Of a stretch of DNA of 64,000 nucleotides, positions 37,510-47,231 are shown one piece after another. How positions within the stretch are numbered: the stretch's first letter is position 1; every line of letters starts with the position of its first letter. Below the pieces are notes generated by a model. It was not told the DNA's origin, ran no database searches, and worked only from the letters and a program-made list of their open reading frames with translations. Both the position numbers and the translations under genes were made by a program. The stretch is from Paenibacillus sp. PAMC 26794 (GTDB lineage: Bacteria; Bacillota; Bacilli; Paenibacillales; Paenibacillaceae): positions 1 through 64,000 of the forward strand of contig NZ_ANHX01000076.1 of the NCBI RefSeq assembly GCF_000316035.1. The letters are read 5' to 3'.

Positions 37510-38415
37510 ATGAGCAAGGCCAACGAGGTAGTTATAACTTCACAAAAGGTTGATAAAAGCCCCTCCAGCTTGAGTATTTTATGGAGGGAGCTTGTCAGAG
37601 ATAAGGTGGCACTAATCTCGCTCATTTTCTTGGGCTTGGTCATGTTGCTGGTATATGGCACGTCTCTCATTCTGAATCAGGATGATATCGTACGCGTGGA
37701 TCTGTTTGCCTTATATGAACCACCATCTGCGAAATATTGGCTTGGAACGGACTATGGAGGTCGTGATGTATTTGGCCAACTGGTCATCGGTACACGTAAC
37801 TCCCTGACCATTGGAATTATCGTAACGTTAATGACTGGCTTCATAGGTATCTTAATTGGCCTTTTATCCGGTTATTTCGGTGGAATGATAGACAACCTGT
37901 TTATGCGTGTTGTTGATTTCTTCATGATCCTTCCGATGTTGATGATTGTTATCGCGTTTGTTACGGCAGTACCGAAATACAATATCATCTCGTTCTCTCT
38001 AATCATGACGGCATTTCTCTGGATGGGTATCGCCAGATTGATTCGCTCCAAAGCATTACAGGAACGGGAACTGGATTATGTAAAAGCTTCAAAAACATTG
38101 GGCTCTTCTCATCTGAAGATTATGCTCTCACAGGTTCTTCCGAATCTGAGCTCGATTATTATCGTAACGATGACATTGAATCTCGCTGCCAACATTGGCC
38201 TCGAATCGGGGTTGTCTTTCCTCGGGTTTGGTTTTCCCGAAAGTACACCCAGTCTTGGAACACTCGTAAGTTATGCACGTAATCCGCAAACCCTGGAATC
38301 CAGATGGTGGATATGGCTACCCGCATCGGTGCTGATCCTGGTATTGATGTTGAGTATAAATAATGTCGGTCAAGCCCTAAAGCGTGCGACTGATGCAAGA
38401 CAAAGAAGAGGTTAA
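37510..38415 (+). CDS. oppC: Oligopeptide ABC transporter permease OppC-like
   Basis: Permease of the DppC/OppC type, 301 residues. The N-terminal OppC_N segment (LWRELVRDKVALISLIFLGLVML) is followed by LGTDYGGRDVFGQLVIGTRNSL, the typical start of the BPD_transp_1 domain. The coupling loop is YVKASKTLGSSHLKIMLSQVLPN, then LESGLSFLGFGFPESTPSLG. GGGGTGAAA precedes the ATG. Confidence 0.93.
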   Translation: MSKANEVVITSQKVDKSPSSLSILWRELVRDKVALISLIFLGLVMLLVYGTSLILNQDDIVRVDLFALYEPPSAKYWLGTDYGGRDVFGQLVIGTRNSLTIGIIVTLMTGFIGILIGLLSGYFGGMIDNLFMRVVDFFMILPMLMIVIAFVTAVPKYNIISFSLIMTAFLWMGIARLIRSKALQERELDYVKASKTLGSSHLKIMLSQVLPNLSSIIIVTMTLNLAANIGLESGLSFLGFGFPESTPSLGTLVSYARNPQTLESRWWIWLPASVLILVLMLSINNVGQALKRATDARQRRG

Positions 38416-38434
38416 AAAAAGGGAGGAAAGGTTC

Positions 38435-40261
38435 ATGAAAAAGGGATTATTTTCACGGGGACTATTTTTCACGATGATGCTGGTCTTTGTATTGGTGCTC
38501 GCAGCATGCTCGGAGAAAGAAGCAGCTACTCCAGCTCCAACTACAAACACAGAAGAGGGAAAAACAGAGGAAAAACCTGCTAATGAAGAGGGCGTTTACT
38601 CCATTGAAGACTTTAACAATGTCAAAACGAATGAAGGTACTGCGATCGAAGGTGGATCGATTACATTCGGACTTGTATCGGATACTGCTTTTGAAGGTAC
38701 ACTGAACTACAACTTCTACTCCGGTAACCCGGATGTTCAGGTACTACAATGGTTCGATGAGCCATTGCTTACATGGGACAAAGACTATGTATACACCAAT
38801 GATGGTGCAGCAACGTATGAGACATCTGAAGATGGAAAAACGTTCACACTGACCATTCGTGACAACGTAAACTGGCATGATGGCAAGCCGGTAACGGCTG
38901 AAGATCTGCAATTTGCTTATGAAGTTATTGGTAACAAAGGGTATGATGGTCCACGTTATGACTCCAACTTTACTAGCATAGTAGGTATGGAAGAATTCCA
39001 TGCTGGAAAAGCAAAAACAATCTCTGGTATTAAAGTGCTGAGCGACAAACAAATCAGCATTACGTATAAAGAATCTACTCCGTCCCTGCTGACAGGTGGC
39101 GTATGGACGTATCCACTGGCTAAACATATCTTCGGCGATATGGATGTAGCAAAAATGTCTTCTTCCAAAGAAGTACGTGAAAAACCAATTGGTTTTGGTC
39201 CATTTAAAGTGGATGTTATCACTCCAGGTGAGTCTGTAACTTATGTTAAGAACGAAGACTACTGGCGCGGGGCTCCGAAACTGGACAAAGTGACTCTGAA
39301 AGTTATCAACCCGACAACGGTTGTTCAAGAACTGAAATCTGGCGGGGTAGATCTCGTGGATGCATTCCCGACAGATCAATACAAAGATAATGCTAACCTG
39401 TCCAACGTAGAATTCCTGGGCGCAATCGATCGTGCTTATACGTACATCGGTTTCAAACTGGGTACGTGGGATGAAGAGAATGGAAAAGTTGTAAGCAATG
39501 CCGAATCAAAAATGGGCGACAAAAACTTGCGTAAAGCAATGTGGATGGCTGTAGATAACGATCAAGTTGGTAAACGTTTCTATAATGGCCTGCGTTGGAA
39601 CGCAACAACCTTGATTCCACCGTCTCACCCAGAATTCCATGATTCCAACAATCCGGGTGTAACATATGATCCAGAAGCAGCGAAAGCATTGCTCGACGAA
39701 GCTGGTTATAAATTGGATGGTGAATTCCGTACGAATCCGGATGGAACACCACTCGAAATCAACTTTGTATCCATGACTGGTGGCGACACAGCTGAACCAT
39801 TGGCTCGTTATTATGTTCAATCATGGGCAGCTATTGGTTTGAAAGTAAACCTGGAAATGGTTGAGTTCAACAGCTTCTATGACCGTGTAGGTAACACAGG
39901 TAAAGATGATCCAAACATTGATGTGTATCAAGCAGCATGGGGCGTTGGTATTGACGTAGATCCATCTGGTCTGTATGGCCGCGATGCACTCTACAACTTC
40001 TCCAGATTCTCCAGCGAAGAGAATGACAAATTGCTGGCACAAGGTATCTCTGCTGAAGCATTCGATGTAGACAAGCGTAAAGAGATCTACAATCAATGGC
40101 AGCAATACATGGTAGATGAAGTTCCTGTATTCCCTACACTGTATCGTGCAGTTGTAGCACCAGTTAACAAACGTGTAATGAACTATGCGATTGGTGATGG
40201 AACAGGCGTTTACCTGAGCGACCTGCAAGTTAATGCAGACAAAGCAGTTGTAGCTCAGTAA
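38435..40261 (+). CDS. oppA: Oligopeptide-binding lipoprotein (OppA/AppA type)
   Basis: Extracellular solute-binding protein (SBP family 5), 608 residues. The start is ATG at 38435, with GGGAGGAAAGG upstream; the frame is open 17 codons earlier into the oppC end but lacks a site. The lipoprotein signal MKKGLFSRGLFFTMMLVFVLVLAAC has the lipidated Cys25, followed by a low-complexity Thr/Glu/Pro linker (to about residue 50). SBP_bac_5 motifs include LTIRDNVNWHDGKPVTAEDLQFAYE and RKAMWMAVDNDQVGKRFYNGLRWNATTLIPP. It is the last operon gene; in many Opp systems it is first. The peptide ligand is unknown. Confidence 0.93.
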   Translation: MKKGLFSRGLFFTMMLVFVLVLAACSEKEAATPAPTTNTEEGKTEEKPANEEGVYSIEDFNNVKTNEGTAIEGGSITFGLVSDTAFEGTLNYNFYSGNPDVQVLQWFDEPLLTWDKDYVYTNDGAATYETSEDGKTFTLTIRDNVNWHDGKPVTAEDLQFAYEVIGNKGYDGPRYDSNFTSIVGMEEFHAGKAKTISGIKVLSDKQISITYKESTPSLLTGGVWTYPLAKHIFGDMDVAKMSSSKEVREKPIGFGPFKVDVITPGESVTYVKNEDYWRGAPKLDKVTLKVINPTTVVQELKSGGVDLVDAFPTDQYKDNANLSNVEFLGAIDRAYTYIGFKLGTWDEENGKVVSNAESKMGDKNLRKAMWMAVDNDQVGKRFYNGLRWNATTLIPPSHPEFHDSNNPGVTYDPEAAKALLDEAGYKLDGEFRTNPDGTPLEINFVSMTGGDTAEPLARYYVQSWAAIGLKVNLEMVEFNSFYDRVGNTGKDDPNIDVYQAAWGVGIDVDPSGLYGRDALYNFSRFSSEENDKLLAQGISAEAFDVDKRKEIYNQWQQYMVDEVPVFPTLYRAVVAPVNKRVMNYAIGDGTGVYLSDLQVNADKAVVAQ

Positions 40262-40364
40262 AACATTCTTAAATTAGCAGCTGTAAGGATTGGGGTCCTT
40301 TAAGAAGCCGGTTGTTAGATTATTAATGAAGAATTCTCCTGGGAAAATGATTAAAAAGTGTCTT

Positions 40365-40423
40365 TAAAAACATGGATTCTGTACACTCTGGCATGGGTGT
40401 ATGGGGTTCATGTTTTTTTTTGT
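40365..40423 (+). terminator. opp operon terminator
   Basis: A long imperfect hairpin (AAAACATG... to ...TTCATGTTTT, with an inner TACAC/GTGTA stem) ends in nine T residues, about 105 bp after oppA. Confidence 0.8.
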
Positions 40424-40515
40424 AACCAAAAAATAAAAAAATTTAACTTTTTTTCAAAAAAGTGCAGACAAAATGCCTCTTCACTTCGTCTATATAGGTA
40501 AGAGGTGATTATCTT

Positions 40516-41406
40516 ATGAAAAAATGGTGGAAACGGGCAGGCATGCTGCTGGCTCTGCTGCTTATTATATATTTGGGTGTGAAACCGGACATGCTGGTAG
40601 GCAAACCGGGAATTAAAGCTGAATCTGCGGTATTAATGGATATGAACTCTGAACAGATCTTAATGGATTTTAACGGCTCCGAAGAGATTGCTCCGGCAGG
40701 CGTCAGTAAGTTGATGACAGAACTGTTAGTGATGGAGGCCGTGATCAATGGTGATATAAGCTGGAATGATCTTGTTAATGTGAGTCTGTATGCCAGCTCC
40801 GTGGGCGGCAGTCAACTGACCCTGAAACAGGGAGAGCAGTTCACTGTTCAGGAGTTGTTCGAGATCGTAGCTGTCTATTCAGCCAATGATGCAACTGTCG
40901 CTCTGGCTGAACATATCAGTGGTACAGAGCAGAAGTTCGTGCAACAGATGAATCAGAAAGCAACTCAGATTGGACTTTCTGAGGATACACAATTCACGAA
41001 TTCAACGGGCCTCAGTGAAAAGCTGCTTGGTCCTAACCGTCCGATGGAAATACAAGGGCAGACCTTAATGACGGCTATAGATGCATGCAAGCTTGCGCGA
41101 TATTTGCTGAATTACCATCCCGAGATTTTAAGAATATCCAGTCAAATGCAAGTATCAATGCATCAAAAAGGGATGTACATGAGTAACACGAACTGGATGT
41201 TGTCCTCTATTGGCGGGCCGTATGCTTACGATGGGAATGACGGATTGAAGACCGGGTATGATGAGGATTCCGGCTATCATTTTGTGGGGACAGCAGAACG
41301 GGATGGCAAAAGGCTGATTTCAGTTATATTTGGAACAGATACACGTGAAGGGCGTTTTGTGGAGACACGGAAGTTGTTTAACTATGGATTTTCGGGCTCA
41401 AAATAA
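40516..41406 (+). CDS. DacF-like D-Ala-D-Ala carboxypeptidase, serine missing
   Basis: Peptidase S11 (PBP5/DacF) fold, 296 residues, with one N-terminal membrane/signal segment (MLLALLLIIYLGV). The family needs SxxK, SxN and KTG. SxN is present (SAN, residues 122-124) and KTG is present (245-247). At the SxxK site the sequence is APAGVSKLMT, so residue 62, where the nucleophilic Ser normally stands (PASMTK), is Gly (codon GGC, 40699-40701). The Lys is kept at 65. It may be a catalytically dead peptidoglycan-binding protein. The rest of the domain is well preserved, with no sign of decay. A missed frame or assembly error cannot explain a single clean codon change, though a sequencing error could. 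Confidence 0.85.
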   Translation: MKKWWKRAGMLLALLLIIYLGVKPDMLVGKPGIKAESAVLMDMNSEQILMDFNGSEEIAPAGVSKLMTELLVMEAVINGDISWNDLVNVSLYASSVGGSQLTLKQGEQFTVQELFEIVAVYSANDATVALAEHISGTEQKFVQQMNQKATQIGLSEDTQFTNSTGLSEKLLGPNRPMEIQGQTLMTAIDACKLARYLLNYHPEILRISSQMQVSMHQKGMYMSNTNWMLSSIGGPYAYDGNDGLKTGYDEDSGYHFVGTAERDGKRLISVIFGTDTREGRFVETRKLFNYGFSGSK

Positions 41407-41525
41407 AGAGTGGACATGAGCATCATCAAGGAGACCCATCTTGCTGTTAACTTGTGGTTAATCATGGTAATGACTTACGTATAATTCCATATTATTATGT
41501 AATTCACTTTAAAGGGGGAAATTGT

Positions 41526-43955
41526 TTGAACGCGATTAGTAAAAAGGTATACGCTCTCACGCTTACCATGGCCATGTCCATTGCACTGATTCAACCAGCT
41601 GTACAGGCGGCCGAAGCCGTAAAACCTACAGCCTCAGTCTCGGAGGTCATTGCTTCCAAGGCGACACAAACACTGCAACAACTGGGATACATAGATGGCA
41701 CCACAGATGGCATGACCCAATTAACGACTCCAATCACTCGCGCGGAGGCAGCGATCATTCTGCAACGTGTGCTTAAACTGGATACGCCTGCATCACTTAC
41801 AGGTTTTGCAGATGTTTTGCCGGAGAATGAAGCTGCGCCTGCAATCTACGCATTAAAGCAAGGCGGATTCATTCAAGGGAAGGCCAAAGGCTATGCCCCC
41901 GATGCTCCACTTACACGTGCACAGATGGCATCGTTGTTCACACGTGCATTCGAACTGAAAGATAACGGAATCCAGGTAGTATACAGTGATGCCGATCAGA
42001 TTCCAGCTGTGCATGCGAATGACGCTGCGCGGGTTAAGCAACATTTTATTATCGAAGGTAGCGCCTTTAATGCCAAACAATCAGTCACCCATGGGGAATT
42101 TGCTGATGCACTTTATCTGGCGCTTGGACTCGATGTGAAGTCGGATGGTCTTACGCCTCTGGAGGACTTCTTCAAACAGCCTGCTCAGGCAGGGTTCCAG
42201 ATGTCGCCGGACGGTAAGCATCTTGCTTACCTGGAGCCCTGGAACAACCGCATGAATATCGTAGTTACTGCAAACGGTCAGGATAAGCCTGTACGCATTA
42301 CAAGCGAAACAGAACGTAATATCGCAGCATTTGCGTGGGCAACCAATGATAAGCTGCTTTATGTACAAGATAAGGCAGGCGATGAGAATTACCATCTATA
42401 TGTCACAGATATCGATGGTAAAAACAGCAAGGATCTGACGCCGTATCCTAACACAAGAGCCATCCTGATAGATCCGCTTGAGAATATTCCGGATGAGATT
42501 CTGGTAGGCATGAACAAGCGTGATCCGCGCATTTTCGATGTGTATCGTATTAACATCAAGACAGGGGAGGCTGTACTTGCCGCAGAGAACCCGGGTAATA
42601 TTACGGGCTGGCTGACGGATCACGAAGGTGAAATTCGTGTTGCTGTGTCCAGTGATGGCAATGTGTCTTCGTTACTGTATCGTGAATCAGAGGATAAAGA
42701 ATTTGAGCCGCTTCTGACAACGAAGCTTGGAGAGACTTTTGCTCCAGTCATGTTCACGTATGATAACAAAAATATCTATTCAATATCCAACTTGGAGCGA
42801 GACAAAACGGCAATTGTCGAGTACAGCCCAAGCAGTAAGAAGGTAACCAAAACCATCTATGAAAATAAAGATGTGGATGTAAGCAGCTTCGTACCCTCCA
42901 AAGAAAAGGGTACCATTCTTGCTGCTGTGTATGAGACAGATAAAGTGAACTATGAATTCTTTGATCAAGAGTTCAAAACGTTAATGCAGGATATCAAAGC
43001 GAAAGTGCCAGGCAAGGAAGTTAGTATTAGTAGCATCAGCGACGAAGGTCAAGTATTGTTCGTAGCATATAGTGACAAAGCGAGGGGCACGTATTATTTT
43101 TACGATTCCAAAACAGGCAAACTCAATAAACTGGCTGATGCCGCACCTTGGATTGATGAGAGTCAAATGGCGGATATGAAGCCCATTACGTATAAGTCAC
43201 GTGATGGCCTCACCCTTCATGGTTATCTAACACTGCCTCAAGGAGCTGAGACTTCCAACCTGCCATTGGTGGTTGTTCCACATGGTGGTCCTTGGGCGCG
43301 TGATTCATGGGGCTTCAATCCTGAGATTCAATTCCTCGCAAGCCGTGGTTATGCGGTACTTCAGGTCAATTTCCGTGGTTCCACGGGATACGGCAAGGAA
43401 TTCCTTGATGCAGGTAATAAAGAGTGGGGAAAAGCTATGCAGAACGACCTCACAGACGGTGTTAACTGGCTGGTTGAAGAGGGGACGGTTGATCCAAAAC
43501 GTGTAGCAATATATGGAGGATCTTACGGTGGATATGCCGCTCTGGCAGGACTGGCGTTCACACCGGATGTCTATGCTGCTGGCATTAGCTATGTGGGACC
43601 TTCCAACATCTTCACCCTACTGGACTCACTGCCACCTTATTGGGAGTCAGAGCGCAGTATGTTCTATGAACGTGTGGGAGATCCCGAGAAAGACAAAGAA
43701 CTGTTAACGGCGATTTCACCGCTCTTCCATATCGATCAGATGAAGGCTCCATTATTCGTGGTTCAGGGCGCTAATGATCCACGTGTCAAACAAGTTGAGT
43801 CAGACCAGATCGTTGAAGCATTACGCAAGCGTGGAGTTGATGTACCCTATATGTTAAAGACCAATGAAGGTCATGGCTTCGCGAACGTGGAGAATCAGCT
43901 TGATCTGTACCGTGCGATTGAGAAATTCCTGAATCGTCATCTGATGCAGCCATAA
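41526..43955 (+). CDS. S-layer-anchored S9 prolyl oligopeptidase family protein
   Basis: Secreted peptidase of the S9 (DPP/acylaminoacyl-peptidase) type, 809 residues. The start is TTG at 41526 with AAGGGGG upstream. The signal peptide ends near VQAAEA (residue 29). Three SLH domains follow (about residues 35-210; ITRAEAAIILQRVL, LTRAQMASLFTRAF, VTHGEFADALYLAL). A beta-propeller region runs to about residue 540. The C-terminal alpha/beta hydrolase has the triad Ser666 (GGSYGGYA), Asp751 (GANDPRV) and His783 (EGHGF). SLH domains tie it to the cell wall, an unusual combination, so it probably trims peptides at the surface. The upstream peptide importer makes a joint scavenging role plausible (inference). 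Confidence 0.9.
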   Translation: MNAISKKVYALTLTMAMSIALIQPAVQAAEAVKPTASVSEVIASKATQTLQQLGYIDGTTDGMTQLTTPITRAEAAIILQRVLKLDTPASLTGFADVLPENEAAPAIYALKQGGFIQGKAKGYAPDAPLTRAQMASLFTRAFELKDNGIQVVYSDADQIPAVHANDAARVKQHFIIEGSAFNAKQSVTHGEFADALYLALGLDVKSDGLTPLEDFFKQPAQAGFQMSPDGKHLAYLEPWNNRMNIVVTANGQDKPVRITSETERNIAAFAWATNDKLLYVQDKAGDENYHLYVTDIDGKNSKDLTPYPNTRAILIDPLENIPDEILVGMNKRDPRIFDVYRINIKTGEAVLAAENPGNITGWLTDHEGEIRVAVSSDGNVSSLLYRESEDKEFEPLLTTKLGETFAPVMFTYDNKNIYSISNLERDKTAIVEYSPSSKKVTKTIYENKDVDVSSFVPSKEKGTILAAVYETDKVNYEFFDQEFKTLMQDIKAKVPGKEVSISSISDEGQVLFVAYSDKARGTYYFYDSKTGKLNKLADAAPWIDESQMADMKPITYKSRDGLTLHGYLTLPQGAETSNLPLVVVPHGGPWARDSWGFNPEIQFLASRGYAVLQVNFRGSTGYGKEFLDAGNKEWGKAMQNDLTDGVNWLVEEGTVDPKRVAIYGGSYGGYAALAGLAFTPDVYAAGISYVGPSNIFTLLDSLPPYWESERSMFYERVGDPEKDKELLTAISPLFHIDQMKAPLFVVQGANDPRVKQVESDQIVEALRKRGVDVPYMLKTNEGHGFANVENQLDLYRAIEKFLNRHLMQP

Positions 43956-43971
43956 TACGTTAGATATGAGG

Positions 43972-44013
43972 GCTGTCCCACAGGTTTTATCAAACCTGTG
44001 GGCAGCTTTTTTT
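43972..44013 (+). terminator. S9 peptidase terminator
   Basis: A 15-bp stem with one bulged T (GCTG-CCCACAGGTTT with AAACCTGTGGG-CAGC, TATC loop) followed by seven T residues, 17 bp after the stop codon. Confidence 0.93.
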
Positions 44014-44055
44014 ATCGGATCAGAGGTAAAATGAACCAAACATCATATTATTAAA

Positions 44056-44100
44056 TTGACATATGGTTTTCTTTTGTTTTAAAATGACCAGTGAGTCATT
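44056..44100 (+). promoter_or_regulatory. MFS promoter with overlapping operator-like repeat
   Basis: A perfect -35 TTGACA (44056-44061) and -10 TAAAAT (44080-44085) are 18 bp apart. The inverted repeat AATGAC-CAGTGA-GTCATT (44083-44100) overlaps the -10. That layout is common for TetR- or MarR-type repression of drug exporters. No regulator gene is next to it. Confidence 0.65.
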
Positions 44101-44182
44101 ATTATTCAATGCGGTTTAATATATATGTACCAAACCAACTGTACGATACTGAATTTACGATCTGATCGGGAGGTAACATGTG

Positions 44183-45772
44183 ATGCAAAAACAAATGAAA
44201 TGGCCGCTAATCCTGTTTGCCATAGGGGTATTTATGGCTGCGTTGGATAACGGAATCATCACCTCTTCACTGACCACCTTAAATGCATCATTTGGTGTGT
44301 CGCCAACGTGGGGGGCATGGACGATTACGCTCTACACGCTTGGGCTTGCGGTAAGTGTTCCTATTGCAGGCAAACTGTCGGACCGTTATGGTCGCAAGAA
44401 ACTGTTTTTGATTGAGGTGGCGTTGTTTGGGATCGGGTCGCTGCTGGTCGCGCTAAGCACATCGTTTACCTTTTTCCTAATCGCTCGTGTCATTCAAGCT
44501 TTGGGCGGTGGGGGGATATTTATCATTGCCAGCTCATACGTATTAAGCAAGTTCCCGGCGGAGCGTCAGGGTACAGCTTTGGGTCTGCTCGGAGGTATGA
44601 ATGGTGTTGCCGCTATTTTGGGGCCCAATGTCGGTGCTTTTATACTGGATCTTACTGGAAACTGGCATTGGTTATTCCTGATCAACGTGCCTATCGCCAT
44701 TCTGCTATTCATCGCAGGTATTCGATTTATTCAGGAAGAGCAGGAACTGAATCGTGCAGCAGTGGACTGGAGCGGTATCGCTGTCCTGACGTTGGGTGTA
44801 CTCAGTTTAATGTATAGCTTCAGCAATCTGGACGGTGTGAACATGCTTCAAAGCCTGGGATCACCGATGTTCTACGGCTTTTTCTTGGCAGGTGTAATCC
44901 TTCTTGTGCTCTTTTACTTCATGGAAAAAAGGCTGGAAGGATCTGAACGTGAACCTGTTGTATCGACACAGCTTCTGGGCATTGCGTCCTTTCGCTGGAC
45001 GTTGCTGATTGCCTTTTTCTCGGGAGCCATTCTGGCCTCGGTGATCTTTATTCCAGGCTTTGTAGAGCAGTATCTCGGCGTATCCAACACAGCTTCCGGT
45101 TACTGGTTCACTCCGCTTGCGTTGGCATCCGGGATTGGGGCGGCTGGCGGTGGATTCCTCGTTGACCGCAGAGGTCCGATCTGGACGTTATCGGTTGCGG
45201 GGCTGCTATCTGCCATTGGATTCCTGCTGTTCCCGCTATGGGTAGAGCAGATCTGGCAATTTGTCATCGCGAGTACACTCGTAGGAATCGGCTTCGGAAT
45301 GATGCTTGGTGCACCAGTTAACGTACTTGTCACAGAACAGGCGGGGGAGAACAACAAAGGCATCGCGGTAGCGACCAGCTCGTTATTCCGCCAGATGGCG
45401 ATGGCTATTGCACCTACGATTTTCGCCGGATTCCTGGCACGTTCTTTCATTAATCTGGGGTCCAACATTCAGGCAGGATTCGCTGACAAAGGAATTCAGG
45501 TGCCGCCCGAGATGCTACAACAATATGCCTCGGGAGGGTCATCAGGGAGTGATGTCTCCAGTCTGACAGAGGGCCTTTCCCAGATTCCTGATGAAGGTAT
45601 CCGCGATGTGTTGCTTCAGGCAGTGCATCAAACGACAGGGGAGGGTTACAATGGCCTTTTCTGGTCTGCGGTGGTATTCAGTGTGCTTACGCTGGTAGCT
45701 GCGCTTATAACGGGACGTCTACGTCAAAAAGAGAAGAGTCATCATGTGAAAAGTGTATCCACAAACGGATAG
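44183..45772 (+). CDS. MFS exporter, DHA2 (EmrB/QacA) type
   Basis: A 529-residue, proton-driven multidrug-type exporter with about 14 hydrophobic helices. Motif A is GKLSDRYGRKKLFL and the start of motif C is LGLLGGMNGVAAILGPNVGAFI; ALDNGIITSSLTTL at residue ~20 is typical of DHA2. A large extracellular loop lies before the last helix. The ATG at 44183 has GGGAGGT 8 nt upstream (a GTG one codon earlier is also possible). The substrate cannot be inferred. Confidence 0.9.
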   Translation: MQKQMKWPLILFAIGVFMAALDNGIITSSLTTLNASFGVSPTWGAWTITLYTLGLAVSVPIAGKLSDRYGRKKLFLIEVALFGIGSLLVALSTSFTFFLIARVIQALGGGGIFIIASSYVLSKFPAERQGTALGLLGGMNGVAAILGPNVGAFILDLTGNWHWLFLINVPIAILLFIAGIRFIQEEQELNRAAVDWSGIAVLTLGVLSLMYSFSNLDGVNMLQSLGSPMFYGFFLAGVILLVLFYFMEKRLEGSEREPVVSTQLLGIASFRWTLLIAFFSGAILASVIFIPGFVEQYLGVSNTASGYWFTPLALASGIGAAGGGFLVDRRGPIWTLSVAGLLSAIGFLLFPLWVEQIWQFVIASTLVGIGFGMMLGAPVNVLVTEQAGENNKGIAVATSSLFRQMAMAIAPTIFAGFLARSFINLGSNIQAGFADKGIQVPPEMLQQYASGGSSGSDVSSLTEGLSQIPDEGIRDVLLQAVHQTTGEGYNGLFWSAVVFSVLTLVAALITGRLRQKEKSHHVKSVSTNG

Positions 45773-45789
45773 GATTGGGTGTGAAAATG

Positions 45790-45841
45790 AAGAGAACAGT
45801 GCACCTTTTGTAGCTAAAAAGGAGTCGCTGTTCTTTTTAAT
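45790..45841 (+). terminator. MFS exporter terminator
   Basis: A long hairpin (GAACAG...CCTTTT with AAAAGG...CTGTTC) followed by TTTTTAATTT, about 20 bp after the stop codon. Confidence 0.8.
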
Positions 45842-46012
45842 TTAACCGGATTGTAACTTTTCTTGCTCCTGCAATGATTACAATAGAACGAGCGTAAGCG
45901 GTGTCTTGATTCCAGAGAGAGAAAACTTCAGAGAACACCGAGTCACAAGGCATCCCAGACGTTTAATTGGTATTATGGATTATCATTTTGACAGTGAAGA
46001 AGGAATCAATGG

Positions 46013-47047
46013 ATGAAAAGCAGAACTAAAGATAAGAAGAAGAAAAGAAGAAAAGGCCTATATATAACGCTCGTTTCACTTGTTGTTTTGTTAATCGGAG
46101 GTTATTTGTTCCGTCAGCAGCTGGCTGTAGCGGCATTTGATCTGTTTCTCGCCGGTTCGGTAGAAGATCAGCTATCCCGCTCTTATGTACCGCAAGAAGG
46201 CAACAACACGCCTGATCCAACGGTATACCGTAAGGAACCTTTCTCCGTATTACTGCTCGGTTCGGACAAACGCGCCTATGAGAAAACGCGAGGACGTTCG
46301 GATACCGTCATCTATGCTGTAGTACGTCCGAAGGAATCCCGTGTACTTCTGGTATCCATTCCACGTGATACGTATGTGCAGATTGTAGGACGGGATGCCA
46401 ACAAGGACGGCGAAGATGATTATGATAAGCTGGCGCATGCCTATGCTTTTGGTGGGGAGAATATGTCCATCAATACCGTGGAGAAATTTCTTTATGCTGA
46501 TGTGGGTTACTATGCAACGATCAACTTCGACGGAATCAAAAAAGTGGTTGATGCACTTGGTGGTGTAAAACTGCCAATTGATGAGGACATTGTGAACAAA
46601 AACCCGGATCATGTGCAATTCACGATTGAAGGCGGTAAGCCGATCTATGACGGGCAGGAAGCATTGTATTATGTAAGATACCGTGAGGATAGCGATTTTA
46701 ATCGTACCAAGCGGCAGCAGATTTTCCTGAACGCGATGGCGAATGAGATGCTGAATTTGAATCAAATCGCCAAAATTCCAGAATTGATTCAGATCATGGG
46801 AGACAGCTTCCAGACGGATATGCGAGCTTCTTTCATTATTGATCTGGCTAAACAAGTGCTTACTCAGGAGAAACCACAGATTTCGAGCTTCACCATCCTA
46901 GGTGAGGGGATGAAAAAAGACGGTATCTATTATGGTCAGGCTGACGAGAAAGATGTCCAATATGCCAAAGAGCTGATTAACAACTGGATGGATCAATCGA
47001 CCCCAGCCGGTGAAGTAATGATCCCTGACCGGCAAAAGATTGAATAA
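46013..47047 (+). CDS. LytR-CpsA-Psr (LCP) family ligase
   Basis: Envelope protein that transfers teichoic-acid-like or other glycopolymers from lipid carriers to peptidoglycan. It has 344 residues. A basic N-terminus and one membrane helix (LYITLVSLVVLLIGGYLF) are followed by the extracellular LCP domain (FSVLLLGSDKRAYEKTRGRSDTVIYAVVRPKESRVLLVSIPRDTYV, then YYVRYREDSDFNRTKRQQIFLNAM). The conserved Arg and Asp residues of the pyrophosphate site are present. AAGGA lies 9 nt before the ATG. It is monocistronic. Confidence 0.92.
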   Translation: MKSRTKDKKKKRRKGLYITLVSLVVLLIGGYLFRQQLAVAAFDLFLAGSVEDQLSRSYVPQEGNNTPDPTVYRKEPFSVLLLGSDKRAYEKTRGRSDTVIYAVVRPKESRVLLVSIPRDTYVQIVGRDANKDGEDDYDKLAHAYAFGGENMSINTVEKFLYADVGYYATINFDGIKKVVDALGGVKLPIDEDIVNKNPDHVQFTIEGGKPIYDGQEALYYVRYREDSDFNRTKRQQIFLNAMANEMLNLNQIAKIPELIQIMGDSFQTDMRASFIIDLAKQVLTQEKPQISSFTILGEGMKKDGIYYGQADEKDVQYAKELINNWMDQSTPAGEVMIPDRQKIE

Positions 47048-47083
47048 CCAATTCCATACCAATGATGTGTTGTAGACCACAAT

Positions 47084-47119
47084 CAGCAGTACGTTTATTC
47101 GCGGGCTGCTGTTTTTTTT
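47084..47119 (+). terminator. LCP gene terminator
   Basis: CAGCAG and CTGCTG form a 6-bp stem around a 16-nt loop, followed by eight T residues, 37 bp after the stop codon. Confidence 0.75.
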
Positions 47120-47231
47120 CTTTGTATTGAGAACTATTATCCTTTTGGAACATCCTGCGTTCTGATCCGTATAATATAAGTTGAGCGAGATAAGTTGAAC
47201 GAAGAAATTCACAAGGAGGATACACAAGGGT

